From: Strix aluco
Taxonomy: Eukaryota > Chordata > Aves > Strigiformes > Strigidae
DNA length: 64,000 nucleotides
Direction of reading: 5' to 3'
Assembly: GCF_031877795.1 (NCBI RefSeq)
Contig: NC_133971.1
Coordinates: 96,390,154 to 96,454,153, forward strand
The position numbers and the translations under genes were made by a program. Positions 11,201-44,510 of this stretch are shown here, piece by piece (positions within the stretch are counted from its first letter, which is position 1; every line of letters begins with the position of its first letter). Under the pieces are notes generated by a model. It saw only the letters and a list, made by a program, of their open reading frames with translations, was not told the DNA's origin and searched no databases.

Positions 11201-14200
11201 CCTATTAGAAGAAAATGCAGACCCAAGATCACAGTACGACGTTCAAGGTATTTTGTTCTTTGTACTATTTGAGCCACATTCTCCCACTGGCTGCAAACTT
11301 CAAAAAAATTGAGAAACCTCGCTCAGACCATGACAGCGGAAGAACTAGCTCACTGTGGGTGCTTTTGGGTTTGTCTGTCAGACACCGAGCAACCCTTCTG
11401 CACTAGGCAGCATCTCAGCACACTGTGAAAACACAAGTCCGGTGCCGGTCAATCCCCCGGGGCTCCAGAGCCCGCACACCTCTCGCTGCCTCTCTGGTCT
11501 CACCAGCTCCCCCGTGTGGGGCACAGGCGGCTTCTCTCCCCTGAAACCGTGTTCTCATTTATAGTATTTTCAGGGTATAAAGGCAGATTTTCAGAGTCTA
11601 ATCCAACAGATTTCCACAATGTGGTGCTTTTGTTCACTAGAAGCACTGCATCGTTGTGACAAGACGTGAAAACATGAAGGGTTTTCACTGCCCAAAACAT
11701 TGTGGGCAGAGCATACTATGAGTTACTTATAATTACCAAAGTGCATAAAGTTGTTTAAAAAAGTGATCGCTGATTGGCTGCATTTATTTTTACAAGTCCC
11801 AGTAGTGCAAGTAGTGAAGGAAAGGAAATCTTGCTACCTTCTGATCAGCAAACCCAACAGGGAGTGGACTCACATTTCACAGAGTTCAGCTCTTTAACCT
11901 TAGATCGATCTCTTGGGGATAGACCCCGAGCAGCAGGGACAACTAGAACAATTAAGCCTACCCAAATTTCATTTGCAAAACATGCCAGTAATGGCCAACA
12001 GTACGTGGTTTACAAGAAAATTGAATTTTCTAAAAAGCACCACAAAAGGTTAACACTTTGACCTTATTTTACACACTACAGGCAGCCACAGAGAGGGACT
12101 ACATCACTCAAATATTGTCTAACACATCTTGGATGTTTGAAGCAACAGAACACTCCAAAATGTGATTTTTTTTTTTTTTTCAGACATGTTTCTTCTCCCT
12201 GTTAACTTTTACCAGAGTTAGCATGCTTACTCAGGAGCCCAGACAGGAGAATACAGATTGCCAATCCACGCAAAAGAACAACTCTCACTGCAAGAGCCAA
12301 TGACCGTTTTGAATATGTATCTAAAGGAAGAGGTAAGCTTACAGACTAGCAAGATTAAACATTATCTATCCTCTAAGTCTCAGCACTACTGCTTTGCTTT
12401 CTCCTTCAGAAAAAAGTGACATTACTAGAAGCAGCTATCAAGAGCTGATGTCTACTAAGGCCTACTCAAGATTTAAGAAACACATGGCCTGAGCACGCTT
12501 GCTGTTTCTGCACCACAAGTTAAGTTCTGCAACACAGCCTTTTTGCAACACCAACTTACTTCTGTCTTTCAGTCACCTCCTAATAACTAAGGCAGAATTC
12601 CTACAAGGATTTTCAGTAACTATCCTGATATAGGCCTGCACAGCCGCTGAGGGCACTGAGCTGCTGTCACGGATAACGATTCCTAACAGCTCCTCCCCAC
12701 CTTCAGTCTGAATCCTTTCTAGGGGCCATCCTTCATGCACAGCTGCTTCACACAACTTTAGCCCTAAATCCAGATCCCAACGACTTTCCACACAGTAACA
12801 GCGTGTAGATCTAGATTGGAACGAGAGGCACAAGGCATAAGCAGCATCATATTTTGAGACCTAAAATCACACTGGCCGAGCCCTTAATCTGAGACCACCG
12901 TTACAAACAGAGCTTTACAAAACAAGTTCTATTAAACTGCCTGGCTCATGCACCTGCCAAGTGCTGGAGGACAAACAGCACAGTGAAGCGACTACAAACC
13001 CACCTCAGTAAGAGAGCTAATCCCCAATTCTTAGCCTCACCACATAAAAACTGAAGAAACCTCTTGTTCGGAAAAGCAAAGCTATGTCACCTATTCAATA
13101 CCATTTTCCACTGTTATATTCTAGGAAGTATCTATGGGACATATCAGTGGAAGACTGTTTCAGACAAAAGCAGATCGGTCATGTAGTTCACCTGTCACAC
13201 ACTGAACTGTGGGCGGCAGCAGCAGCTTTGGGAGGTTCGTTCTTTTCTCTAAACCAAAATCATCTAATAATTATTTTCACTTCTGCTTCTCCTTCCATCA
13301 GGAAAACAACAAAGTGTTAAAGAGGAGGAGAACCCGAAGGCACCACGTCCCGTACCTGCTTGCCTTCAGGAACAAGGTTCAGTGTACCATAGACTGCAAC
13401 ACTGCTCTCCGTGGAGAGAACGAGCCCGTTGTAACACTGACACTGCGGAGAGAAAAAGGCACAGTTACGGGGGGGGCGGTATTTTTGCTTTTCCTATGAC
13501 ATCTGCTGGAGTCACAGACAAAATTAACTCAGAGTCACTTCTAAACGGTTCTTGCCTTGACAAAAACACTCCAGTGGTAGGAGATACAACTTAACAATAA
13601 TACAACTTCATCAGTAGGTTTAGGAGAACTTCCAGTCATCTATGTAAAACGGATGAGGTGTGAGCACTTCACTTATTTAATGACAAAATTAAACCACCGC
13701 AACTTACCAGTTCATCTGAAAGGACACACTGAAGAAAACCTGTGCCATCTCGCAAAACAACAAACATCAAGTTTTTTCCTAGTTAAAGAGAAAAAAAAAC
13801 CGTGAGAGCCTCAGCTTTATTCACTGATCTATTTGAGCAGACCCACTCAAGACACATGAACCACTGCTGAGCGGGTGATGACGGCAGGACAGTGATCCCA
13901 CTCTTCCATTTACAAAGCAAAGCCGCTGCGGCGAGCGCTGGAGCACCAGCAGCGTTACAGGAACCTTTCACAGAGCAAAGCCTGTGCCAGCCCCAGCGGG
14001 GCAGGGTCGCACCGCCACGCCGTCACCCCCCACGTCCCTCTGCTCCACAGTCTGCTGCAGACAGGCCCAGGGTACGCCCGACACCGAGGGAGCGATGCCA
14101 CCCTGCTCACCCACCTCTCCACAAGAAATAACTGCTCACTATATCCAGATCCACAACCACTTCGCCAAGTCCTTCAGTGATAATTAGAACAAATACCTGC

Positions 14201-17200
14201 GGAGTCTGAAACCTCTGCCGTGCACTTCTGTGCCCCGACCGAAGCCACCTTGCTGGCCAGAATACCAACCCTTCTGGTAGCAAGTAACACCTGCTAAACT
14301 TATTTTTAAAGAAGTTATGCTACTTTATATAAACTTTAAAATTCCAATTTGCTGATTTTACTCTGAACAGATGCTGGTTAGCTCCTTGGTTTGTGGGATT
14401 AGTTTAAAACACAATATAAGCCTTTTGAAGAAATTCTGCAGGACTGGCCTCCAAACTGAAAGTCCCATGAGATTTCAGCTAAGAACTGTCTATACACTCA
14501 TACATCACAGAGCATTTTCAGCGCTGTAGTGACCACTGTGATAAACTAAAGTTAACATCTGACTGATGGTTTAAAAATTCAAGAAGAGGTGCTGCCTGAT
14601 TCATTTTAGGCATCCAAATTGTGAAGGCTACTGCAAGTCATTCCATCTCTCTGCACAAGTTCAGTAACTTCTAAATGCTTGTGGTTTACCTTGCCTCCGT
14701 AATCTGTGAATCCAGCCAAAAATCTTCACCCTCTGGCCTCTGTAAGCCTCCAGCGCATCAATCTTTACCTGTAAAGCAGGGAATGGGAGCAATCAAATTG
14801 AGAAGTGAATCACCATTTAGACGGTGTTTTCCACAGGATTCCTTAGAACACAAGTGCGTGTGACCTCTCCCTCCGCGGAGCGGCTCCTCCCCAGCGACGG
14901 GGCACAGGCGTGGCCGTTGACACTCAGCAGCTCTTTGGTGAGGAAAGAGGGTTTGAGCCAGGAGAGGCAGCCCACTGGGACAGCATTCCCAGAGCTCGCA
15001 CCGAGTCCCTTCTGTCTGCAGGTTTACTCTGCCAGGTAGAAGCTAAGGACTGTAACGGCCTTTGAAGCAGCTCACTTGGCATTTGACCAAAGGGAAAACG
15101 TGCAACAGCTCACAGCACAAGGCTAGAGCACGCGGTACTACTGGAAATCCAGGTGCCTTCAATCACCAGGCGGCTTGGGAAGGATGCCTCTGACATGCCT
15201 TCTGGCGCTCTGAACGTGCTCTGGATTCATCTCTGAAGACGTGCAGTGGATGAGCCCAGCCTGCAGTCAAAGCCCAAAGGGCGGCCAGGAGAGCGCAGGG
15301 CTCCAGTCAAATCCACCTCCTCCACACACACCTAGAAGTCTCTTCTACTCGGGGTCTATCCAAAAACCCGCCGCAGCGCAGCACGTGTAGTACCAGCTTA
15401 CTGAGGTACGGACTGCACCAAGTCACTGAGGCCAGCAGGATGGGAACTGCATTCCACGCCTCGGTAACTCAAACCACAGCCTCTAACCAGCACAGAGGCT
15501 TCCTCACTCTCCACCACCACAATCATCAAAGCCAAGCCAGTAAACTTTTTCAAACAGAAGTATGGTCTGTACCAGCAGACAGACACAGATAAGTCTGATA
15601 CATGAACTCAGAAGGTTCAGATACCCATCAAGCACCTGAGAAAGACTAAGTCTATATACTAGAAAGCACAGATAATCAGAAAAACAAAGTTACATTTACA
15701 AATAGTAACAAGGCAGGGCCCTTCCACAGCTGCCAGAGCCACAAAGCAGAGAGAGGCTAAATCTCTGCGCAGACAAGAGGCTGTAACACAGGCCATGCAG
15801 CAAGCACACCGGATCTTACTCACGCATTTTGGCTCTGGAAGACTAGGATCGTTCTTGATAACAACCTTCTTCGCTTCCTCCAGGTTCTTCTCTCTTCTCA
15901 AGAGATCTTCTGCCTGTTTTTAAAAAAAAGAAAAAAGTATTAAACAGTTGTAACCAGGGTTTGTAAGATTCCTACTCTTTACAATTACTGGAGACCATAA
16001 AAACCCTTGATGTTACCCTGCTGGGGCCTAAACCTGCCCCAGGTTTAGGGGCAGGATGAGAAACAATGCACAAATGCCTTTCTCACTTCTTCTGGGAAGT
16101 CTAAAGGCAATAGATTGCAATTATTCAAAATTCACCCAGTTGCAGCGATTTGCTCATCCTAACCTAAGCAAAGACAAATTGTAAATAATGTACATGTATG
16201 ATGATGACACAGATAAAGACCAAACTGAAGCTTTTTTGGAGGGGCGGGAACGACAATGCTGCTTAATGGTTTTGGAAAAGAAAGGTGGAGTGCTTCCTCC
16301 AACTTGGCATCATCTGCCACCTACCTCCTTCTTCTCCTTCGCTTCGTTCTTTGTTTGTTCCCTGTGCCACAGTTTTTTGACATTCTTCATTTGTGACTTT
16401 GAAATAATGGCCCATCTCTAAATCAACCCAAGGAGAGAGCAGAAGATAAAAGATTACATTTGTGGCTCTTCGCACAAAGGAACATTAAAATAATTTCTAC
16501 TAAGAAACTCTAATGATACAACACCTCATTTTCTTTTTGAGAGTCCACATAAATAGTAGGAAATGGTTCCTTTCCTGCTGTCATCAAAGCCTAAAAAGGG
16601 GAAAAAAAATAACAGAATCAATGGCACCGCAAGCACACTGAAGTCATCCTTAAAGATGAGCAGACATCCTATTTCTGATCCTTCTGGTCAGGGTTGCAAA
16701 AACAGCTCTAAAATTTACACACAGAACTACAAGGCCAGTTACTTGACCTAAAGCACAGTTCACTCTTCAAAACAAAGAGCGGGTGTTTTTGAGAGTTACC
16801 TTTAGAACAGTCTTGAAGGGTTTCTTTTGTGTCCCATCACCAGTGGAATCATTGCCCTCTCGTTCAGAAACATACAGCTCTTCTGTAACACAGAACAACA
16901 ATGGCAATTACTTCAGAAAAATGTAAATTATCAGCTATGCAAATAGGAAGAAAATGGAGACACACAAGGATATAAAGTCTTCACAGTTCTCAGCAGCGAT
17001 TAACCTTCAAAACCAACCATCTGGTCAGACCGGATATGAATTAATTTCCATTCTAAAAGCCAATCCACACAGTAAACGTGTTGCGCCAAAGCCTCAAGGA
17101 CTCCCAAGACACTGAACGCTTGAAAGTCACCGGCTGCACAGCAGGCTCCGCCAAGGAAACAGCTTCTTATGAAAGTAACTTCTTCTGGGCCACCAGGGAG

Positions 17201-17654
17201 ACGGTGAATTGAGAAGAGTCAGGGTTCAGGTCAAGGTTTCGCTCGTGAAAGCGGACGGACCGGGGACAGACGCCCGCGCCCCGGAGCCCCCGGCCCTGCC
17301 ACCATGGGGCCCGGTGCTCCCCCCCGCCCCGCAGGTGGCTCCGCCTCGGCTGCCAGGGCCGGGAGCAGGAGAACCGGCGCCTCCGCCCTTCCCGGCGCTG
17401 ACGGGTCCCACCGCGGCTCGCCCCAGCCCTCCCACCCTGAGGCCGGAGCCCCGGGGCGAGAGCGCTCCGGCCGGCGTCGGGACCAGCAGTCGCGCGCCGC
17501 TGCCGCCATCTTGGGCCGCGGCCGGCCCAACCGCCCCGCCCAGCCGAGCACCGCCCGTCCCGACGGGGCCCGTCCCGTGCCCGCGGAGCCGCCCGCAGCT
17601 CCCGGCCTCACCCAGGACGAGCGCCGCCGTCCTGCCCAGCACCTCTCCCGCCAT
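5164..17654 (-). CDS. NARS1: Asparaginyl-tRNA synthetase, cytosolic (15 coding exons, complete)
   Basis: Class IIb aminoacyl-tRNA synthetase that ligates asparagine to tRNA-Asn in the cytosol. Coding exons in transcript order: 17612-17654, 16800-16882, 16525-16590, 16325-16417, 15824-15913, 14690-14768, 13708-13778, 13356-13442, 10199-10420, 9675-9874, 9113-9248, 7960-8073, 6652-6783, 5891-6022, 5164-5295. They sum to 1680 nt (559 aa plus stop), in frame throughout, with GT-AG introns. Domain order: vertebrate N-terminal extension with a lysine/glutamate-rich helix (about 1-125), anticodon-binding OB fold (about 126-230, [16 protein letters not shown] then FVVLRDGTG), and catalytic core with motif 2 ([16 protein letters not shown], about 331-346) and motif 3 (GYGLGLERF, about 526-534). 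Human is 548 aa; the 11 extra residues are mostly at the N-terminus. The start ATG (plus-strand 17652-17654) has a strong GCCATGG context. Transcribed in the same direction as ATP8B1, 0.6 kb downstream of it. Orthology is recognised from remembered family sequence. Confidence 0.97.
5891..6022 (-). CDS. NARS1: NARS1 coding exon 14
   Basis: 44 codons, phase 0 at both ends, containing [17 protein letters not shown] and YYWYTDQ. This catalytic-core segment is part of the active-site sheet in class IIb enzymes. The donor is CAG|GTCTGT. Confidence 0.97.
6236..6335. repeat. A/C-only low-complexity tract in NARS1 intron 13
   Basis: About 100 bp made almost entirely of A and C on the plus strand (aaaccac, accacaccac, aaccaaacaac). 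The NARS1 pre-mRNA therefore carries a G/U-only stretch here, between exons 13 and 14. Confidence 0.8.
6652..6783 (-). CDS. NARS1: NARS1 coding exon 13
   Basis: 44 codons, phase 0. It encodes [17 protein letters not shown], then [17 protein letters not shown] and DDSRLTES, a catalytic-core segment. The donor is TCC|GTAAGT. Confidence 0.97.
7960..8073 (-). CDS. NARS1: NARS1 coding exon 12
   Basis: 38 codons, phase 0: [20 protein letters not shown] to DGTYYEFGE. Preceded by ttttcag and followed by GTAAGT. Confidence 0.97.
9113..9248 (-). CDS. NARS1: NARS1 coding exon 11
   Basis: 136 nt. Its first base completes the Glu codon split after motif 2, then [20 protein letters not shown] to LLYDLNP. 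The donor is CCG|GTAGGC. Confidence 0.96.
9675..9874 (-). CDS. NARS1: NARS1 coding exon 10 (motif 2)
   Basis: 200 nt encoding [37 protein letters not shown] and motif 2 [14 protein letters not shown]. The split GA|G codon places the donor at GA|GTACGG, a weaker site than its neighbours. The frame to exon 11 fixes the choice. Confidence 0.95.
10199..10420 (-). CDS. NARS1: NARS1 coding exon 9
   Basis: 74 codons, phase 0. It encodes [19 protein letters not shown] (hinge after the OB fold), [19 protein letters not shown] and [12 protein letters not shown], the start of the catalytic domain with motif 1. The donor is GAA|GTAAGT. Confidence 0.97.
10778..11045 (+). mobile_element. CR1 LINE 3'-end fragment (antisense to NARS1)
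   Basis: The plus strand reads like the end of a CR1 element: gagccagactctctttggacat, the attggctataaagaagaa block, ttggagacgttca...tggacaagcctgacct, then aggaccagtgaccttcagag and ccaaccaaaaccattctgtg. Only the last roughly 270 bp survives and it is diverged, so it is an old, 5'-truncated, inactive copy. Assignment is from the recognised consensus wording, not a search. Confidence 0.85.
11066..11127 (+). repeat. Short fragment resembling an avian ERV LTR
   Basis: tagttttggctaggacagag followed by ttagttttcttcacagtag and tttgtacggtgctac resembles the start of an LTR family common in neoavian genomes. Only about 60 bp is present, directly after the CR1 3' end. No retroviral coding sequence is present. 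Confidence 0.45.
13356..13442 (-). CDS. NARS1: NARS1 coding exon 8
   Basis: 29 codons, phase 0: [19 protein letters not shown] to NLVPEGKQ, the end of the OB fold. The acceptor is tctccgcag and the donor CAG|GTACGG. Confidence 0.96.
13708..13778 (-). CDS. NARS1: NARS1 coding exon 7 (OB fold)
   Basis: 71 nt. The first two bases complete Gly, then [20 protein letters not shown] and DEL. This is the central strand pair of the anticodon-binding OB fold. The donor is CTG|GTAAGT. Confidence 0.97.
14690..14768 (-). CDS. NARS1: NARS1 coding exon 6 (OB fold start)
   Basis: 79 nt encoding [19 protein letters not shown] and IHRLRRQ, then the first base of a Gly codon. This is the first strand of the tRNA-anticodon OB fold. 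The donor is AAG|GTAAAC. Confidence 0.97.
15824..15913 (-). CDS. NARS1: NARS1 coding exon 5
   Basis: 30 codons, phase 0: [20 protein letters not shown] then [10 protein letters not shown]. This charged helix and linker joins the N-terminal extension to the OB fold. The donor is TGC|GTGAGT. Confidence 0.96.
16325..16417 (-). CDS. NARS1: NARS1 coding exon 4
   Basis: 31 codons, phase 0: [20 protein letters not shown] then [12 protein letters not shown] lysine-rich N-terminal extension segment thought to help tRNA binding in vertebrate AsnRS. The donor is GAG|GTAGGT. Confidence 0.95.
16525..16590 (-). CDS. NARS1: NARS1 coding exon 3
   Basis: 22 codons, phase 0: [20 protein letters not shown] then NE. 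The donor is GAG|GTGTTG, a weak but frame-consistent site. Confidence 0.94.
16800..16882 (-). CDS. NARS1: NARS1 coding exon 2
   Basis: 83 nt. The first two bases complete a Glu codon begun in exon 1, then [20 protein letters not shown] and PFKTVLK. The vertebrate-specific N-terminal domain. The donor is AAG|GTAACT. Confidence 0.95.
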
Positions 17655-17830
17655 GGCCGCGGCCGCACTGCCGCACCCGCACGCCGGAAATGACGTTACC
17701 GCGCGACCGCCGCGCTGAGCCAACCCACCGCCCCCTTGCGTCAGCCGCCCCGCCCCGCCCCCGCCCCCGATGACGCAGGCACGCACGGACGTGACGGCGC
17801 AGTGCGGGCGCGTGGGCCCCGACACGTGAC
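17230..17830. promoter_or_regulatory. NARS1 CpG island and core promoter
   Basis: Strongly GC- and CpG-rich, covering intron 1 start, exon 1 and the upstream side. Just upstream of the ATG on the minus strand lie GC-box runs (CCGCCCC-type, about 17746-17770), TTGCGTCA at 17736-17743 and TGACGCAG at 17771-17778. No TATA box was seen, as expected for a housekeeping gene. The start site is probably near 17660-17700 but is not fixed by sequence alone. Confidence 0.8.
17612..17654 (-). CDS. NARS1: NARS1 coding exon 1 (start codon)
   Basis: 43 nt: [14 protein letters not shown] plus the first base of Glu, then donor G|GTGAGG. The start context gcggccATGG is a strong Kozak match. Human NARS1 starts MVLAELYV; its short first exon ends at the same phase, and its VL aligns with the last VL here. 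The bird start is therefore about 11 codons further upstream. No in-frame ATG exists at the human position. Confidence 0.88.
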
Positions 17831-17905
17831 CGGGGAGACCGCAAGGCGCTCGGCCAAGCGCCTGGCGTCATGCAGCGCGTGACGTCATCAAGCGCGTGAC
17901 GTCAT
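17736..17905. promoter_or_regulatory. Cluster of ATF/CRE and C/EBP-ATF-like sites upstream of NARS1
   Basis: Visible sites: TTGCGTCA (17736-17743, a C/EBP half-site joined to an ATF half-site), TGACGCAG (17771-17778), GCGTCATGC (17865-17873), and two perfect CRE palindromes TGACGTCA (17880-17887 and 17897-17904) within a 15-bp direct repeat agcgcgtgacgtcat. All lie within about 250 bp upstream of the ATG. NARS1 is a known ATF4-responsive gene in mammals; occupancy here is inferred. Confidence 0.65.
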
Positions 17906-18030
17906 GCAGCGGTAGGGAAGGGAGAGGAAAGCCGTTTTTACCGGGAAACCGGAATCCTGCTTTGAACTGCCTCCGAGGGAGGCTCTGGGGGGTCACGGGG
18001 TCGGGCCTGGAGCCCCGCGTTGGGGCTGGT

Positions 18031-18137
18031 AATAAAACAAGGCGTTATTGGGTAATTAATAAAACAAGGCGTTATTGGGTAATTAATAAAACAAGGCGTT
18101 ATTGGGTAATTAATAAAACAAGGCGTTATTGGGTAAG
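18031..18137. repeat. 27-bp minisatellite, four copies, each with a CCAAT box
   Basis: Four nearly identical head-to-tail copies of a 27-bp unit beginning AATAAAACAAGGCGTTATTG; the fourth lacks its last bases. On the minus strand, the sense of NARS1, each copy reads ACCCAATAACG, a CCAAT core. Each unit also has AATAA and TTATT as inverted ends. It lies about 380-480 bp upstream of the NARS1 ATG, just past the ATP8B1 poly(A) site. Confidence 0.9.
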
Positions 18138-18239
18138 TATCCCCTGACCCAGCCCTGCTGGGGGTCCCAGGAGGGCAGGAAGGCTGCAGCAGGCACAGGC
18201 CCGCTGGCTCCCCTCTCCTCAGACCCTCACGCCTCGGCT

Positions 18240-19383
18240 GAAGCAGTTTAGGACATTTATTTGCATTAAATTTTTGACATGTACATTCCATTAAACAAAA
18301 GCTGTGTATCATGATTTTTACTATAAAACCATTTCAGTTAATCAACCCTAGTCCAGGAGTCAGAAGTAAAACATTCCTACCTCTCACCCTGAAGAGTAGG
18401 TGCAAATGTAAAGAGACTCATAAAACCACACCGGACAGTTTAAGAACTGACTCCCGAGCAGCGAAACAGGTTCCAGGTCAAAGCGCCCGTTTTACTGACT
18501 GTATCCAGAACTGAAATGCCCCAACTCCTGCCCGCTCCAAGGGCAGCCTTGCAGAGATCAGACATATCTGTTCATGAATACACTGTGTAAGGAGGAGATT
18601 CTGGAGTTGGAAAAGAGACAGGCAGAGAAACTAAGAGCAGGTGAGAAAAAAAAACTCCATTAACCATTGATTTGGATCTCTTCATTCCAGGAGAAACTGA
18701 GGAATGGGCTAGGACAGGAATAATGGCATATCACTCCTACTAATGATGCAAAGAACTGATTTAGTGCAGCAAACTGTGGTCAACCCTTGCAGAAAAATAA
18801 ACGAACAGAAGCCACACCTATAAATGTTAGAATTCCTAATAAAACCTGACACTGACCAAAGTTTATCACCAGATGTATCTTAATCCCAGCTGTACAAGCT
18901 CAGATGAGAATACCCAGAGCCCTCTCAAGAGCCCGACCGCCTGATTCACCATTCGCACTGTGCAGTTTAATGAAATGGCGCACATGAGGTAACTGCTACT
19001 TTGCAGTTCGCTTTCAAAGACAAAATATGAAATGTAGCTGCAGTTTCATACCAACATATTACTAAAATGTGAAAAAAGTTTGCAATTCCAGCCATCGCTA
19101 AAAAAAAAAAAAAAAAATTACAATGCTGGGTTTCCATACCCTAGCACACATATCCTTCATTTTCACATGAAACAGAAATCAGCTGCACAAGGACTAGTAG
19201 CTCCATAGAGAACTCTTGGCCTTTTTATGCTTCCAGTAGTCCAAAACCAGGAAGTTCTGTGATAAAACATAAAAATCTTCCTATCCTTATGCCATTTGGT
19301 TAGAAAAATATCCTGAGTTCGTTTAAAAAAATTTTCTTTGTGCAATCATTGGGATAAAAGGCTTCTCCCCAGAGGGCAGAACA
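18240..19383 (-). other. ATP8B1: ATP8B1 3'UTR with poly(A) signal
   Basis: From the TGA stop the transcript runs leftwards to a minus-strand AATAAA (TTTATT on the plus strand at 18256-18261). No other AATAAA was seen between. The 3'UTR would be about 1.1 kb and includes a T18 run on the sense strand (19100-19117). Confidence 0.65.

Positions 19384-44510
<25,127 letters not shown>

Larger units (their letters stand above)
10421..13355 (-). other. NARS1 intron 8 (largest NARS1 intron)
   Basis: 2.9 kb intron between coding exons 8 and 9. It holds the CR1 fragment at 10778-11045, an LTR-like fragment at 11066-11127 and a T-run near 12165-12181. I see no further exon. Confidence 0.85.

Noticed and set aside
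17231-17668. 145-codon minus-strand frame overlapping NARS1 exon 1
   Set aside because: Shifted frame of the CpG island; the conserved ELYVSERE peptide is reached only from the frame starting at 17654.
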